From positions 1 through 21,406 of IMG/VR virus record IMGVR_UViG_3300042923_000211: 21,406 bases of DNA; one strand, given 5' to 3'. A program made the position numbers and the translations under genes. Every line of letters begins with the position of its first letter. Positions within the stretch are counted from its first letter, which is position 1. Under the pieces are notes generated by a model. That model had not been told where the DNA came from and searched no databases. It was given only the letters and a program-made list of their open reading frames with translations. This document shows, one piece after another, positions 8,021 to 15,655 of the stretch. This DNA is from a virus.

Positions 8021-8290
8021 TTAAACAACTTCATTAGGCCGAGGAAGAGGTGCTCCCTCGTCAGTATTACCCTTCGCCTTATTTACCTCAGCAACCTTAG
8101 CCCTAATGAAGCAATCCTTAGCCTCAAGAAGCTTACGAAGACCTGCTGTAAGCTCGGGGTCAGACTCAATATCGTCTGACATACTATAAGCAACCTTAGC
8201 AAATGTAAACGAAATACTCTTAAGAGGTTCAGGGAGGTGGTCGTATTCGAAGAAACGAAGAATATCTTTCTCAGAAGAGTGCCGACTCAC
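8021..8290 (-). CDS. Acb2/Tad1 hairpin-like small protein, candidate cyclic-nucleotide sponge
   Basis: An 89-aa protein starting at a GTG that overlaps the previous stop (GTGA). It reads as two helices: a first one with FFEYDHLPEPLKSISFTFAK (about residues 13-32) and a second with ELTAGLRKLLEAKDCFIRAK (about 46-65), joined by a short acidic turn. From memory this pattern (aromatic-x-H-L-P, then L-R-K-L-L-E-A-K-D-x-x-x-R-A) belongs to small actinophage proteins related to the Acb2/Tad1 hairpin family. Characterised family members bind cyclic nucleotide signals and block CBASS or Thoeris defence. The match is from recall, not a search, and binding residues cannot be checked. It lies in the head-gene cluster between small proteins and the scaffold. 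Confidence 0.5.
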   Translation of the reverse strand: MSRHSSEKDILRFFEYDHLPEPLKSISFTFAKVAYSMSDDIESDPELTAGLRKLLEAKDCFIRAKVAEVNKAKGNTDEGAPLPRPNEVV

Positions 8291-8448
8291 TTCTTACTCT
8301 CGTCCTTCTTCTTAGCAAGGCGCCTGGAAATAGCGCCCTTCTTGCTTTCGGCAACTTCCTTCTTCATGTTACCGAAAGGCTGACCGGCACTACCAACTGG
8401 CTTATTGTTAGCCATAGTGCCGCCCTTAGACTTAAAATCCATAGCCAT
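8287..8448 (-). CDS. 53-aa basic protein in head cluster
   Basis: A 53-aa, Lys/Arg-rich protein with Gly-rich N-terminal half and a basic helix (ISRRLAKKKDE) at the end. Its ATG shares one base with the stop of the 55-aa gene (TAATG) and its TGA overlaps the GTG of the next gene, so both ends fit the operon's coupling rule. The C-terminal GAISRRLAKKK pattern closely echoes GAIGRRLAMRSKGK in the neighbouring 55-aa protein, suggesting the two are related or duplicated. Function unknown; basic charge beside portal and scaffold may point to a nucleic-acid or capsid-interior role. Confidence 0.65.
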   Translation of the reverse strand: MAMDFKSKGGTMANNKPVGSAGQPFGNMKKEVAESKKGAISRRLAKKKDESKK

Positions 8449-8615
8449 TATTTCCCCTTACTACGCATAGCCAACCTACGCCCAATAGCTCCCATCCGGC
8501 CATTATCACGATTCTTGGCTACAGGGGGCTTTCGTCTGCCACCTAGACTAGCATTCTGTTGTGCCAGCGCGCTAGTCGCATTATCGACCATCTGCTGATC
8601 TGGATTACCGAACAT
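8448..8615 (-). CDS. 55-aa basic protein in head cluster, related to its neighbour
   Basis: A 55-aa protein with an Asn/Gln/Ala-rich N-terminus, a basic linker with RRKPPVAKN (about 27-35) and a basic C-terminus (MGAIGRRLAMRSKGK). Both ends use one-base TAATG overlaps with neighbours. The C-terminal basic helix resembles that of the next gene, so this looks like a small duplicated module. The linker carries one exact 9-bp repeat. Too short for confident family assignment; the clean coupling at both ends is the main support that it is real. Confidence 0.65.
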   Translation of the reverse strand: MFGNPDQQMVDNATSALAQQNASLGGRRKPPVAKNRDNGRMGAIGRRLAMRSKGK

Positions 8616-8896
8616 TATGCAGTCCTTGCTGTCTGTGCAGTAACATAGTCAGCGATAGTCGTAGAGTCCTGAATACTACGCACGGCGAAGATCTTATCGT
8701 TAACGTTCATAATCTGGAGCTGCTCTGTCGAGTATGTAAACTCATCATAAGCGTTCAGGAATGCATCCAGATTAGTAATATTAGAATAGTCAGAAGGGTC
8801 CGTAAGCTGGTCCCCACTACCACCATTACCATCAACAGCGCGAAGAGAGTTGGTAAAGTTAACTTCGAGAATATCCCCGAACTGTACCTGTGCCAT
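8615..8896 (-). CDS. 93-aa acidic hypothetical protein after portal
   Basis: A 93-aa acidic protein rich in Asp, Thr, Asn and Ser with a predicted beta N-terminus (residues 3-20) and a helix near 41-58. It follows the portal by a two-base gap and couples to the next gene by TAATG. No motif is recognised. Size and location between portal and scaffold would suit a head accessory or decoration protein, but no family support is visible. Confidence 0.6.
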   Translation of the reverse strand: MAQVQFGDILEVNFTNSLRAVDGNGGSGDQLTDPSDYSNITNLDAFLNAYDEFTYSTEQLQIMNVNDKIFAVRSIQDSTTIADYVTAQTARTA

Positions 8897-8898
8897 GA

Positions 8899-11067
8899 TT
8901 ACATCACCGGCCCTTGTTGTGCTCCCATTTCCGGGGGCATTTGCATATTCGGAGGCATTTGCTGCATACCTCCTGCCTGATCAGCCTCTATTTGTTGAGT
9001 CTGATCAGAACCTGCTTCTCCAGGTGTAATAGCATTAGCACCTTCAGTAGGTGCAGGTACACCAGGAATAAGCCCGAGCGCCATCATATGCTCGTTTACA
9101 TGTGCTTCGAACAGATCCTTAATACGCTGAGGAAGCTGCTCGTATTCCTGTCCCTTACGATAGTTATTGTGCACCTGAATATGAATCTGGTGGTTATCGT
9201 AAGTATTGACTGGAACAATGAGGGGAGGCGGTACAGGCTGACCCGTTTCATCGACCATAGGCTGGCCTGTATTAGGATCAACTAGCATAGGCCGACCTGT
9301 AGCCGGGTCCTGCCCCATAAAGGTTTGCAGGTATTCATCCATATTCTGTTCAGTAACAGTGCTCATCTTCATATTCTCACGTGTAGCCTGAGCACTATCA
9401 ATCTGAATCTCTTCGTAAAGCCGCTGCACTCCCCCAACGTCCATAAGCTCAAGACCCTTTTCGGGAGGAATAAATCCCTGAGTCATAAGATCCATAAGCA
9501 GAGCCTGCTTAGCAGACTTAGACGTAGGCAGTGCAGAACCAGCCTCTACGCGAATATCTGTGTTATCCCCCAGCATAGAGCCTTGGAAAGAGATAACATT
9601 AAACTGCTGATCACGACCCACTACCTTAACAATACGGGGAGTATCCCAGTATTGTTTAACGTAGCAGAGAGTCTGATAACCGATCTTCTCAAAACCTTCT
9701 TCAATACTGCTAAATGTAGTGCTAAGCATAGACTCATCCTGCTCTTGCAGGAAGCTAATTGCTGTAGCCGCAGTAACTCCAGGAGGAACTTGTCCCTTAC
9801 TAACCTGATGCTGACCGCTAATATCTTCAAAGTCTAGAAGTAGTCTCTCTGCCTCTTGAATAACATAATTAGGCAGGTTTTGCAGTGGCAACGGTTGCGG
9901 GGGTGGAAATCCAAGCTTATAAAGAATAACCTGACCCGGTTCAGTATTGATCTTAGAAGCATCAATAGAACCTTCCGCCGCCAAAAGCTGAGGATGTGCC
10001 ATACGGTTTTTAGCTTCAATCATCTGACCCCGTGTACGGTTATATTCCCTCTGAATAGGAATAAGGTCCAGAATAATTGAATCATCGTAAAATCGACCCG
10101 TAGGGACATGCCCAAATTTAATAAACGGGTACTGCTGATGCATATAGGGGTTACCCTCTACCATCTGAACAATCTGATCACCAATGATGGTATACATACC
10201 ACCATTAGGCATAAAGTCCACCTGGCCAGGCTTAACCCAAACTTCATAACAAAGGACCGCATTCTTGCGGAAATCTGCTGCTCCCACAAGATTAAGGAAA
10301 CTATCATTAAGAATATCGTTAGCTTCCATCACGTTCGGCTGAAACTTAATTCCAGGGTAATTAAGTTTAACCCACTCAGGAGCCTTAGCCTGAATATGAA
10401 TAATATACGGCTGATCTTCAATATCAGTCGCCATCATATCCGGAACAAAAAGATGGAAGGGAGTTACATTCTCGTAGCAGAAGTCACCAGGGTTACCCGA
10501 CTTGTCTTTCTTATTCGGGTCCCAATATGTCTTCATAAAACCACTACCGCAAGTGAGAGTCCATAGCATTGTCTGCTTAAAAACGGACTTAATCTTCTTC
10601 TCGCGATATGTAGCGTCCCATATCTGCTCTCCCGCTTGCGCGGCAGCTAGATCTCTATCTTCTCCTGTAGCCGGAACAATAGTAGCTGTAGGCTTCTGTG
10701 CTGTAAGTTTAGCCAGTTCCGTACGAATTACAGGTCGAATCCTATTGATAACAGGACGAGCCCTATAATAAGGAGCAGGAGGAATATAGAGGCGCACCCC
10801 AGTAGCAGCACTGCTAGCGCTAGAGATTGGAATGACTGCCACATTTTGCTTCCCAATATAGAAGGCCAGATTAATATACCACTGACGCTCTATCTGCTGA
10901 CGTGCAGTACGGCAACGCAAATGAGCAGACTTAGTCCACTCAATTACCTTATTCTCAAAATCCTGCTGCTTAGAGTTCTTAGCTAGCTTCTGTAGCTGCT
11001 CATCACTGTACTTGTTATTATCTTCTGTAGCCCCGACTACCGAAGACGACGGTTCAGTTATGCTCAT
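8899..11067 (-). CDS. Portal protein
   Basis: A 722-aa protein in the size range of P22-type portals. The order terminase, portal, scaffold, coat supports the call. The first 120 residues contain a helical, basic segment and the pattern RPVINRIRPVIRTELAKL (about 123-140), typical of the portal clip and wing region. The centre has conserved stretches such as YEVWVKPG and IPIQREYNRTRGQMIEAKNR. The C-terminus (about 650-722) is Met/Gln/Pro-rich and disordered-looking. In the virion twelve copies form the DNA entry vertex and dock the terminase. The ATG has a very strong GGGGAGG site three bases upstream. Two exact 9-bp repeats occur, both in the Ala-Thr-Gly frame (VPATGED, DPATGRP). Confidence 0.88.
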   Translation of the reverse strand: MSITEPSSSVVGATEDNNKYSDEQLQKLAKNSKQQDFENKVIEWTKSAHLRCRTARQQIERQWYINLAFYIGKQNVAVIPISSASSAATGVRLYIPPAPYYRARPVINRIRPVIRTELAKLTAQKPTATIVPATGEDRDLAAAQAGEQIWDATYREKKIKSVFKQTMLWTLTCGSGFMKTYWDPNKKDKSGNPGDFCYENVTPFHLFVPDMMATDIEDQPYIIHIQAKAPEWVKLNYPGIKFQPNVMEANDILNDSFLNLVGAADFRKNAVLCYEVWVKPGQVDFMPNGGMYTIIGDQIVQMVEGNPYMHQQYPFIKFGHVPTGRFYDDSIILDLIPIQREYNRTRGQMIEAKNRMAHPQLLAAEGSIDASKINTEPGQVILYKLGFPPPQPLPLQNLPNYVIQEAERLLLDFEDISGQHQVSKGQVPPGVTAATAISFLQEQDESMLSTTFSSIEEGFEKIGYQTLCYVKQYWDTPRIVKVVGRDQQFNVISFQGSMLGDNTDIRVEAGSALPTSKSAKQALLMDLMTQGFIPPEKGLELMDVGGVQRLYEEIQIDSAQATRENMKMSTVTEQNMDEYLQTFMGQDPATGRPMLVDPNTGQPMVDETGQPVPPPLIVPVNTYDNHQIHIQVHNNYRKGQEYEQLPQRIKDLFEAHVNEHMMALGLIPGVPAPTEGANAITPGEAGSDQTQQIEADQAGGMQQMPPNMQMPPEMGAQQGPVM

Positions 11068-11079
11068 TAACCTCCCCTC

Positions 11080-11280
11080 TTAAAAGAGCCCATTAATACC
11101 ACCAAAGTCCTGCAATGCATCATCAGGACTATCATAAGCACGTTCAGGATCAATACCCTGCTGCTTATATTGTTCTGCAAGTCTTTTGGCTACAGAAGCA
11201 TCGTCACCAGGAAGATATTCGGCTACAGGAGATACCAAATTATTAGTCGTCGTCAAAGTCTGTAGTGTCGAAAAGGTCAT
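11080..11280 (-). CDS. 66-aa protein before portal
   Basis: A 66-aa protein with a polar Thr-rich N-terminus and an acidic helical C-terminus (about 27-66, ending DALQDFGGINGLF). I use the ATG at 11280, preceded by AAGGA at a normal distance; it overlaps the end of the 164-aa gene by 38 bases. Longer in-frame extensions upstream lie entirely within the 164-aa gene and have hydrophobic, unlikely content. One exact 9-bp repeat (SPVAEY) and one near copy (SVAKR) occur. Function unknown; it ends 12 bases before the portal start. Confidence 0.6.
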   Translation of the reverse strand: MTFSTLQTLTTTNNLVSPVAEYLPGDDASVAKRLAEQYKQQGIDPERAYDSPDDALQDFGGINGLF

Positions 11281-11737
11281 CGGGTCCTTCGACATTATCA
11301 GATTCGTTAGCCTTTGATTCTCCTGAAACAGCTTCGTTATCATTAACTCGTTGTTCTTCTGGCTTTTCCACCCCAGAAATGCGAGAACGCAGATTGTCAA
11401 AATCCAAATCAGGCTTACTAGTCCTAGACTCCACGACATTACTAATAGCCTTTTCGAAGGGCTCATACCGAACCACAAGCTGATCATACTTAACTTGAAG
11501 TTCACGATAAGCGTTGTGCAGATTATCAAAATTCGCTACAGGGATGTAATCCGCTGCGGACGAGACTTCTACAATACATTCTGTGCAGATATAGACTGTG
11601 CCGTACCATTCTATCTGCTTACCGAAGTCAATAAACTTACGCTTACCGTCTCCGGCAGAGCCGCAGAGAAAACAAACTCCAGGAGCCAGAATAGGGTTAT
11701 TAAGTACGTGGAGTCTAGACTGTGCGCTAACGGGCAT
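11243..11737 (-). CDS. Zinc-ribbon plus coiled-coil acidic protein
   Basis: A 164-aa protein with two CxxC pairs (CFLC at about 22-25 and CTEC at about 51-54), spaced as in a single zinc-ribbon module. A likely coiled coil (about 70-110) and a long acidic tail rich in Asp, Glu, Asn and Ser follow. The zinc module resembles those found in ClpX N-termini and in many small phage proteins, so a protein- or nucleic-acid-binding role is plausible. It sits between the large terminase and the portal, coupled to its upstream neighbour by TAATG. Similar zinc-ribbon hypothetical proteins are frequent in actinophages. A packaging-accessory role is only an inference from position. Confidence 0.7.
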   Translation of the reverse strand: MPVSAQSRLHVLNNPILAPGVCFLCGSAGDGKRKFIDFGKQIEWYGTVYICTECIVEVSSAADYIPVANFDNLHNAYRELQVKYDQLVVRYEPFEKAISNVVESRTSKPDLDFDNLRSRISGVEKPEEQRVNDNEAVSGESKANESDNVEGPDDLFDTTDFDDD

Positions 11738-12006
11738 TACTCGTCTCCGAATTCCATATCGAAAGAAGAGTCCTCATCGGGGCTAACCATGTTAATAACC
11801 GGCTGAACACTAGAAGGCACAGAACTAGAAGGCATAAGAGTCGGGTAACGAACTTCACGCCTGGCTACAGAGGGCTCCCGCTTTTCAAAACGTGCTGCCT
11901 TATCTTCAATAGCCTGCTTCTCCTGTTCGTCCAGGAATACCGTAGGGTTAGCCTCCCCAAGAGTCGGGTTGCTAAAAAGTTCCGGGTTAGTCTGTGAGAG
12001 TCGCAT
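11737..12006 (-). CDS. 89-aa acidic hypothetical protein after large terminase
   Basis: An 89-aa protein with an Asn/Pro/Thr-rich N-terminus, a charged helix (about 27-52), a Ser/Pro/Val-rich linker and an acidic end. No cysteines or membrane segments. Its ATG shares one base with the TAA of the large terminase and its stop overlaps the next start the same way, so it is firmly in the operon. It carries a near copy of the 9-bp word (SVARRE). I do not recognise the family. Confidence 0.6.
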   Translation of the reverse strand: MRLSQTNPELFSNPTLGEANPTVFLDEQEKQAIEDKAARFEKREPSVARREVRYPTLMPSSSVPSSVQPVINMVSPDEDSSFDMEFGDE

Positions 12007-13547
12007 TAATAATCCTCATCATTTAGAACGACGTTATTCCAGATGGTCTTTTTCCTGAGGTTATCTGGACTCAGGTTAGGGTCCAAATTAGGAGCAGTAG
12101 CGTGCTTAGCACTATTGCCACCAATCGCAGGAAGCTCCATCTTTTTATTTGGAAGCTTAGGTATCGGCTTAAGCTCTGGAAGGAACGAGAAACAGTATCT
12201 TGCAGAGTCACAGGCGTGGTCGTTTTTCTTATGAATTTGATCATAAGCGTTATTCTCCGACTGCTGCTTTTTAGACGCCCATGTCTTCCATCGCAACCTT
12301 TGGATTTCTTTAATCAGATTAGCACAGTTTCCAGTGATGAGCCAGTTCGGTTTGCCATCGGCAGCGGTATCCAAATACTGATTAACTTTAGCTACACCTG
12401 TTAGCACATCATTATTACCAAGAGCCATACCAATACCTCTAATAGCGTACTCAGTCTGAATGGAAGTTCCAGTAACCGCATTACGCTGTGCTAGTGCAGG
12501 ATCACATACCCTAATATCTGGAGCCTTTCCAAACTCCTTCTCTCGACTCTTAATTACTTCTGCATGATAATCAACGGTACCCTCAGACTCGTAATGCTCG
12601 GCGAAGGTAATAATCCGGCCATCGCGATCCACCACATGCCATAGCACTGCTGTAGGGTTATTAAACCCGTGGTCTAGAGACATATACCACTTATAATTAG
12701 GCCCTCTAAACTGCTTAGGATCAATAGGATCAATAACATGCGTCTTAACGGCGAACTTCTTGTATACCAGACCACCGCGTGTTACGAATTTACCGTGCCC
12801 TCGAATATCACGTTCTTCAGGGCTAAGCTTACTAAGAAACTCCTCAACTTCATCCATATCAAGGTGAGGGTTCTCAGTCATATCTACTTCAATAACATCA
12901 ATACCAGGATTAATGCCCGCAATACCCGGCTCATAAAGTTGATCGAAAATCCATGCCATACCCTCAACAGGGGTAAGCGTGAACCACTCTCGACCCTTAC
13001 GGTCAATAAGACGTGCTAGACATTCAATTCGAATATCTTCTGGAGGTTCCTCATCATAGTGAATAAAATCACGGCTAGTACCGGCAAATTTATCCAGATC
13101 CTGGTCATAACTCATAAGCTCTACAAAAGAGCCATTTTCAAAATTAAGTACACGCTCCATAGAGTCATAAGCTGAGAACCATGAACCACCCCTAAGCTGA
13201 GAGGGTGGTACCCACTGCTTAAGCTGGGGGATAATAATCTTATTGACACCGTTAGCAAAGTCAACTGAGATAATACGGCCGGCTACAGGGCGTTGTGGGG
13301 TTTCGATATACGGGTGTCTATTAGTAAGCCACCAAATATCCTCTACAATTCCACCAGTAGTCTTACCAGAACGGTTACCTCCAATATAGAGGCGAGACTT
13401 CTTGGTGGATGAGTGGAAAAGTTCCTGCTTAGCATGTGGTGTATACGAGTTAATATCCGGTGCATAAGCTACACGAGTAAGGCCTTCAGTAAGCTCTTTG
13501 ATAGCGTCTTCTATCGAGCTAATATCGTTAATCTTTTTCTTAGGCAC
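12006..13547 (-). CDS. Terminase large subunit (DNA packaging motor)
   Basis: A 513-aa protein with both terminase activities. The ATPase part has Walker A GGNRSGKT at about 56-63 and a Walker B-like FIHYDEEP at about 161-168. The nuclease part has acidic residues in LDHG (about 292), CDP (about 349) and NDHACD (about 442-447). Length is normal. I start at a GTG overlapping the stop of the upstream gene by 8 bases; a longer reading frame upstream lies inside the tail-tip gene and gives an unlikely hydrophobic N-terminus. No good ribosome site is visible, so coupling probably matters. It hydrolyses ATP to pump DNA into the procapsid and cuts the concatemer. One exact 9-bp repeat lies at about 86-88 (RPVAGR). 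Confidence 0.92.
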   Translation of the reverse strand: MPKKKINDISSIEDAIKELTEGLTRVAYAPDINSYTPHAKQELFHSSTKKSRLYIGGNRSGKTTGGIVEDIWWLTNRHPYIETPQRPVAGRIISVDFANGVNKIIIPQLKQWVPPSQLRGGSWFSAYDSMERVLNFENGSFVELMSYDQDLDKFAGTSRDFIHYDEEPPEDIRIECLARLIDRKGREWFTLTPVEGMAWIFDQLYEPGIAGINPGIDVIEVDMTENPHLDMDEVEEFLSKLSPEERDIRGHGKFVTRGGLVYKKFAVKTHVIDPIDPKQFRGPNYKWYMSLDHGFNNPTAVLWHVVDRDGRIITFAEHYESEGTVDYHAEVIKSREKEFGKAPDIRVCDPALAQRNAVTGTSIQTEYAIRGIGMALGNNDVLTGVAKVNQYLDTAADGKPNWLITGNCANLIKEIQRLRWKTWASKKQQSENNAYDQIHKKNDHACDSARYCFSFLPELKPIPKLPNKKMELPAIGGNSAKHATAPNLDPNLSPDNLRKKTIWNNVVLNDEDY

Positions 13548-14217
13548 TGTAGTACCAATGATATGCCGTATTGTAGTGAAGACCGTCAAACCATATATGC
13601 TGAGTCGCAGTACTGTTAAAACAACGAACCGAACTAGTGCCGTCTTCATTCATAAAAAATCTACCCCCGGTATTACCGGCTTTACCCGCAGCACTTTGAA
13701 TAGGACTTAGAGCGGTAGTATACATAGCCTCAAAACATGGGCGAAGTCCTAGAGGTAGTGTCTTAAACACACTAAAAGACGTAGCAGAAGGAATACCTAC
13801 TGATGTTCTACTAATACGTCCACGCCAATGACACCAACCGCGACTATCCAAAGCTATTTGAACTGGTGCTGTTGTACCCAACTGGAAATTAGCATCTTGA
13901 ATAGCTGTAGCTGGTACATTGACCCAAGGAGAAGTAATCTGTTGAATGGGGCGCCAATGCCAGCCCCAGTTTTCATCTTTACAAACTAGTATATAAAGAC
14001 TAGGCCACGTTGTATCAGTCCTAGCATCATCTCTAAATACCATATCAAATAGCTCATAATCCCCTACTTGGGGCAGAGCTGCGCCTGCGGCAATAACTGT
14101 AGGCTCACCTTTAGAGGCGATAATTTCAAAGTTATCCGTAATATTAACTTCTACGTCTGCCATGCTGTCAGACTCGTCTGGCATAAAGAAGCCATAGTTA
14201 CTGGTAGTTGTACCCAT
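13540..14217 (-). CDS. Tail-tip / receptor-binding protein, third paralogue
   Basis: A 225-aa protein starting at the ATG that overlaps the previous stop by one base. The N-terminus (about 6-30) has the pattern Y-x-F-F-M-P-D-E-S-D...V-x-x-N-I-T-x-N-F, matching the two paralogues upstream and the usual virion-attachment segment of small tail fibre/tip proteins. The C-terminal two-thirds are beta-rich with a GWCHWRGR motif (about 125-132) followed by a TLPLGLRP segment, echoing VHLRGR...TLPTSAMP in the 216-aa protein. Likely a trimeric receptor-binding protein displayed on the short tail. It is unusual in having no exact 9-bp repeat. The role is inferred from module structure and position. Confidence 0.6.
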   Translation of the reverse strand: MGTTTSNYGFFMPDESDSMADVEVNITDNFEIIASKGEPTVIAAGAALPQVGDYELFDMVFRDDARTDTTWPSLYILVCKDENWGWHWRPIQQITSPWVNVPATAIQDANFQLGTTAPVQIALDSRGWCHWRGRISRTSVGIPSATSFSVFKTLPLGLRPCFEAMYTTALSPIQSAAGKAGNTGGRFFMNEDGTSSVRCFNSTATQHIWFDGLHYNTAYHWYYSA

Positions 14218-14858
14218 TAATACCACCACTCGATGCCATCAAGCATAATAAAATTACCACCACCAGCGTCTCCCTGATACCGTACAGAAATAGCTGTACG
14301 ATCAGGTACTGTTCTCCTCTGAATCCAAATAACCGCAGAAGCAAAACCACTAGCCGTAGTAACGGCTCCTGTAGCCCCTTGTTGAATAGATACTCCATCT
14401 ACATTAGCAGGAGCTAGAGACGACTGAATAGCTGTGTCTGTAGTAATCTCATATGTTGTTGCAGTATTCCAAGCATCCGCAGTAGCGTTAAGCTGGACAC
14501 CACCCATAAGCACAATACGTCTAGACAGCGTGTCTATCTTAGCTTCTAGAGTATATCCTGTACGGGCTATTACAGGAGCCCTAAGACTAACTGGTTGCCA
14601 GGCTTCCCAAACATTCGCAGGATTAACACTGCCAGACCATTCAATACCATTCCATACAGCCATGCGATCTGAACCGTCGTCAGGTCGCATAGCCATGGTA
14701 CCTTTAGGAATTGTTATTCCAGTAAAATCAGCCGGCTGCTGATTAAAGGGAAGAAGCTTAGTCTCTACTTCTTCCCAGTTATTATTAAGCTGTGTTACTT
14801 CATCTACTGTTTCGTCATTAGGAGGCGTAGTTACGTAATTGAAATCAAAATACGCCAA
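14217..14858 (-). CDS. Tail-tip / receptor-binding protein, second paralogue (TTG start)
   Basis: A 213-aa protein read from a TTG directly after the TAA of the 48-aa gene, with GAGG upstream; no in-frame ATG fits. The N-terminus (about 1-30) keeps the attachment pattern P-P-N-D-E-T-V-D-E-V...L-N-N-N-W-E-E-V-E. A short segment (about 45-75) then resembles the metal- or carbohydrate-binding turns common in phage tips (MAMRPDDGSDRMAVWNG). The remainder is beta-rich. It shares architecture with the flanking 216-aa and 225-aa proteins but has diverged strongly, as expected for receptor-contact domains. One exact 9-bp repeat is read as Ala-Thr-Gly (GATGAV). Confidence 0.6.
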   Translation of the reverse strand: MAYFDFNYVTTPPNDETVDEVTQLNNNWEEVETKLLPFNQQPADFTGITIPKGTMAMRPDDGSDRMAVWNGIEWSGSVNPANVWEAWQPVSLRAPVIARTGYTLEAKIDTLSRRIVLMGGVQLNATADAWNTATTYEITTDTAIQSSLAPANVDGVSIQQGATGAVTTASGFASAVIWIQRRTVPDRTAISVRYQGDAGGGNFIMLDGIEWWY

Positions 14859-15005
14859 TTACACCTCTTCTTCAATTACAGGATCCTCGACTACAGGAGG
14901 ATTAACAATTTCTGGTTGCGCAGGCGGAACATAGATATCTTCGGCTACAGGAGGGGTTGGGACTTCTTCCTCCGTAGTCTCTGAATCTCCAATATTAAGA
15001 GGCAT
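14859..15005 (-). CDS. 48-aa Pro/Glu/Val-rich protein
   Basis: A 48-aa acidic, proline-rich protein with two related segments, TPPVAEDIYVPP and NPPVVEDPVIEEE. ATG overlaps the upstream TAA by one base, and its own TAA directly abuts the TTG of the next gene. The protein is probably unstructured. One exact 9-bp repeat and one single-mismatch copy encode the two Pro-Val segments. It may be a small linker or chaperone for tip proteins, or may exist mainly to couple translation to the TTG start. Function unknown. Confidence 0.55.
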   Translation of the reverse strand: MPLNIGDSETTEEEVPTPPVAEDIYVPPAQPEIVNPPVVEDPVIEEEV

Positions 15006-15655
15006 TAGTCATCCAATCCGTAGTAAGCGCCATTAAGAGAAATGTATCTTTCTTGCGCGCTGCTCGCTACTCCCCCATACCTACAGAACTCTAGTCTGGG
15101 ATCTGCTGCACCTGATTCTGGTATAAAAAGCCGCGCACACTGAAAATCTGCTCCAGCATTACCGCCGTACACTGTGAAATACTTATTCCTAGCAGGCATG
15201 GCCGAAGTAGGGAGTGTCATAAAGTTAACTGTAGTGTTTAGAGGCAAATCTGTAGCGGTGCCATTAAGACATAGACGACCGCGTAGATGAACAAATCCAT
15301 CCTGAATAGCGTACGCAATACGACTTTCCTCTAGGTTAACGCTACCGTAACCGGCTTCAAATGTAATACCTGCAACATCCCAGTTCGTTACAACTGAGTT
15401 GACATCAGTAATTGCAGTAGTAGACGCTGCACTGAGGAAATACCAAGAATTTGTGTAGGTCTTAAACCACTTATAACCTACATCCTTAGGAATTGATGAA
15501 ACGCTAATACTCGCCTCATCAGTTCGCTGCATCTCTACAAGAGCTTTAACGCGCTCATCGGCTCTATCCCAATTATAATTGAGATCCTGCTCAACATTAA
15601 CTAGCTCATCACCATCAGGCAGATAGAATCTCTGGGTTGGCGTGTAGTCACCCAT
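15005..15655 (-). CDS. Tail-tip / receptor-binding protein, first paralogue
   Basis: A 216-aa protein whose first 40 residues (TPTQRFYLPDGDELVNVEQD, then LNYNWDRADERV) give the clearest version of the attachment module shared by the three tip paralogues. The rest is beta-rich, with a GFVHLRGR motif at about 120-127 and a TLPTSAMP segment at about 147-154, typical of compact C-terminal head domains of phage tip proteins. It follows the amidase by a one-base overlap. It probably contacts the cell surface at the tail tip. There is no exact 9-bp repeat. The role is inferred. Confidence 0.62.
   Translation of the reverse strand: MGDYTPTQRFYLPDGDELVNVEQDLNYNWDRADERVKALVEMQRTDEASISVSSIPKDVGYKWFKTYTNSWYFLSAASTTAITDVNSVVTNWDVAGITFEAGYGSVNLEESRIAYAIQDGFVHLRGRLCLNGTATDLPLNTTVNFMTLPTSAMPARNKYFTVYGGNAGADFQCARLFIPESGAADPRLEFCRYGGVASSAQERYISLNGAYYGLDD

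Noticed and set aside
8009-8025. AT-rich TTAATTAATTAA between the Acb2-like gene and the scaffold as a promoter
   Set aside because: There is no properly spaced -35 and -10 pair; it overlaps the stop codon of the 89-aa gene and may be incidental.
11281-11529. N-terminal extension of the 66-aa gene to 149 aa with a hydrophobic segment
   Set aside because: The extension lies entirely within the zinc-ribbon gene, and the ATG at 11280 has its own ribosome site.
13548-13649. N-terminal extension of the large terminase
   Set aside because: It overlaps the well-supported end of the 225-aa tip protein, and the added residues do not resemble a terminase N-terminus.
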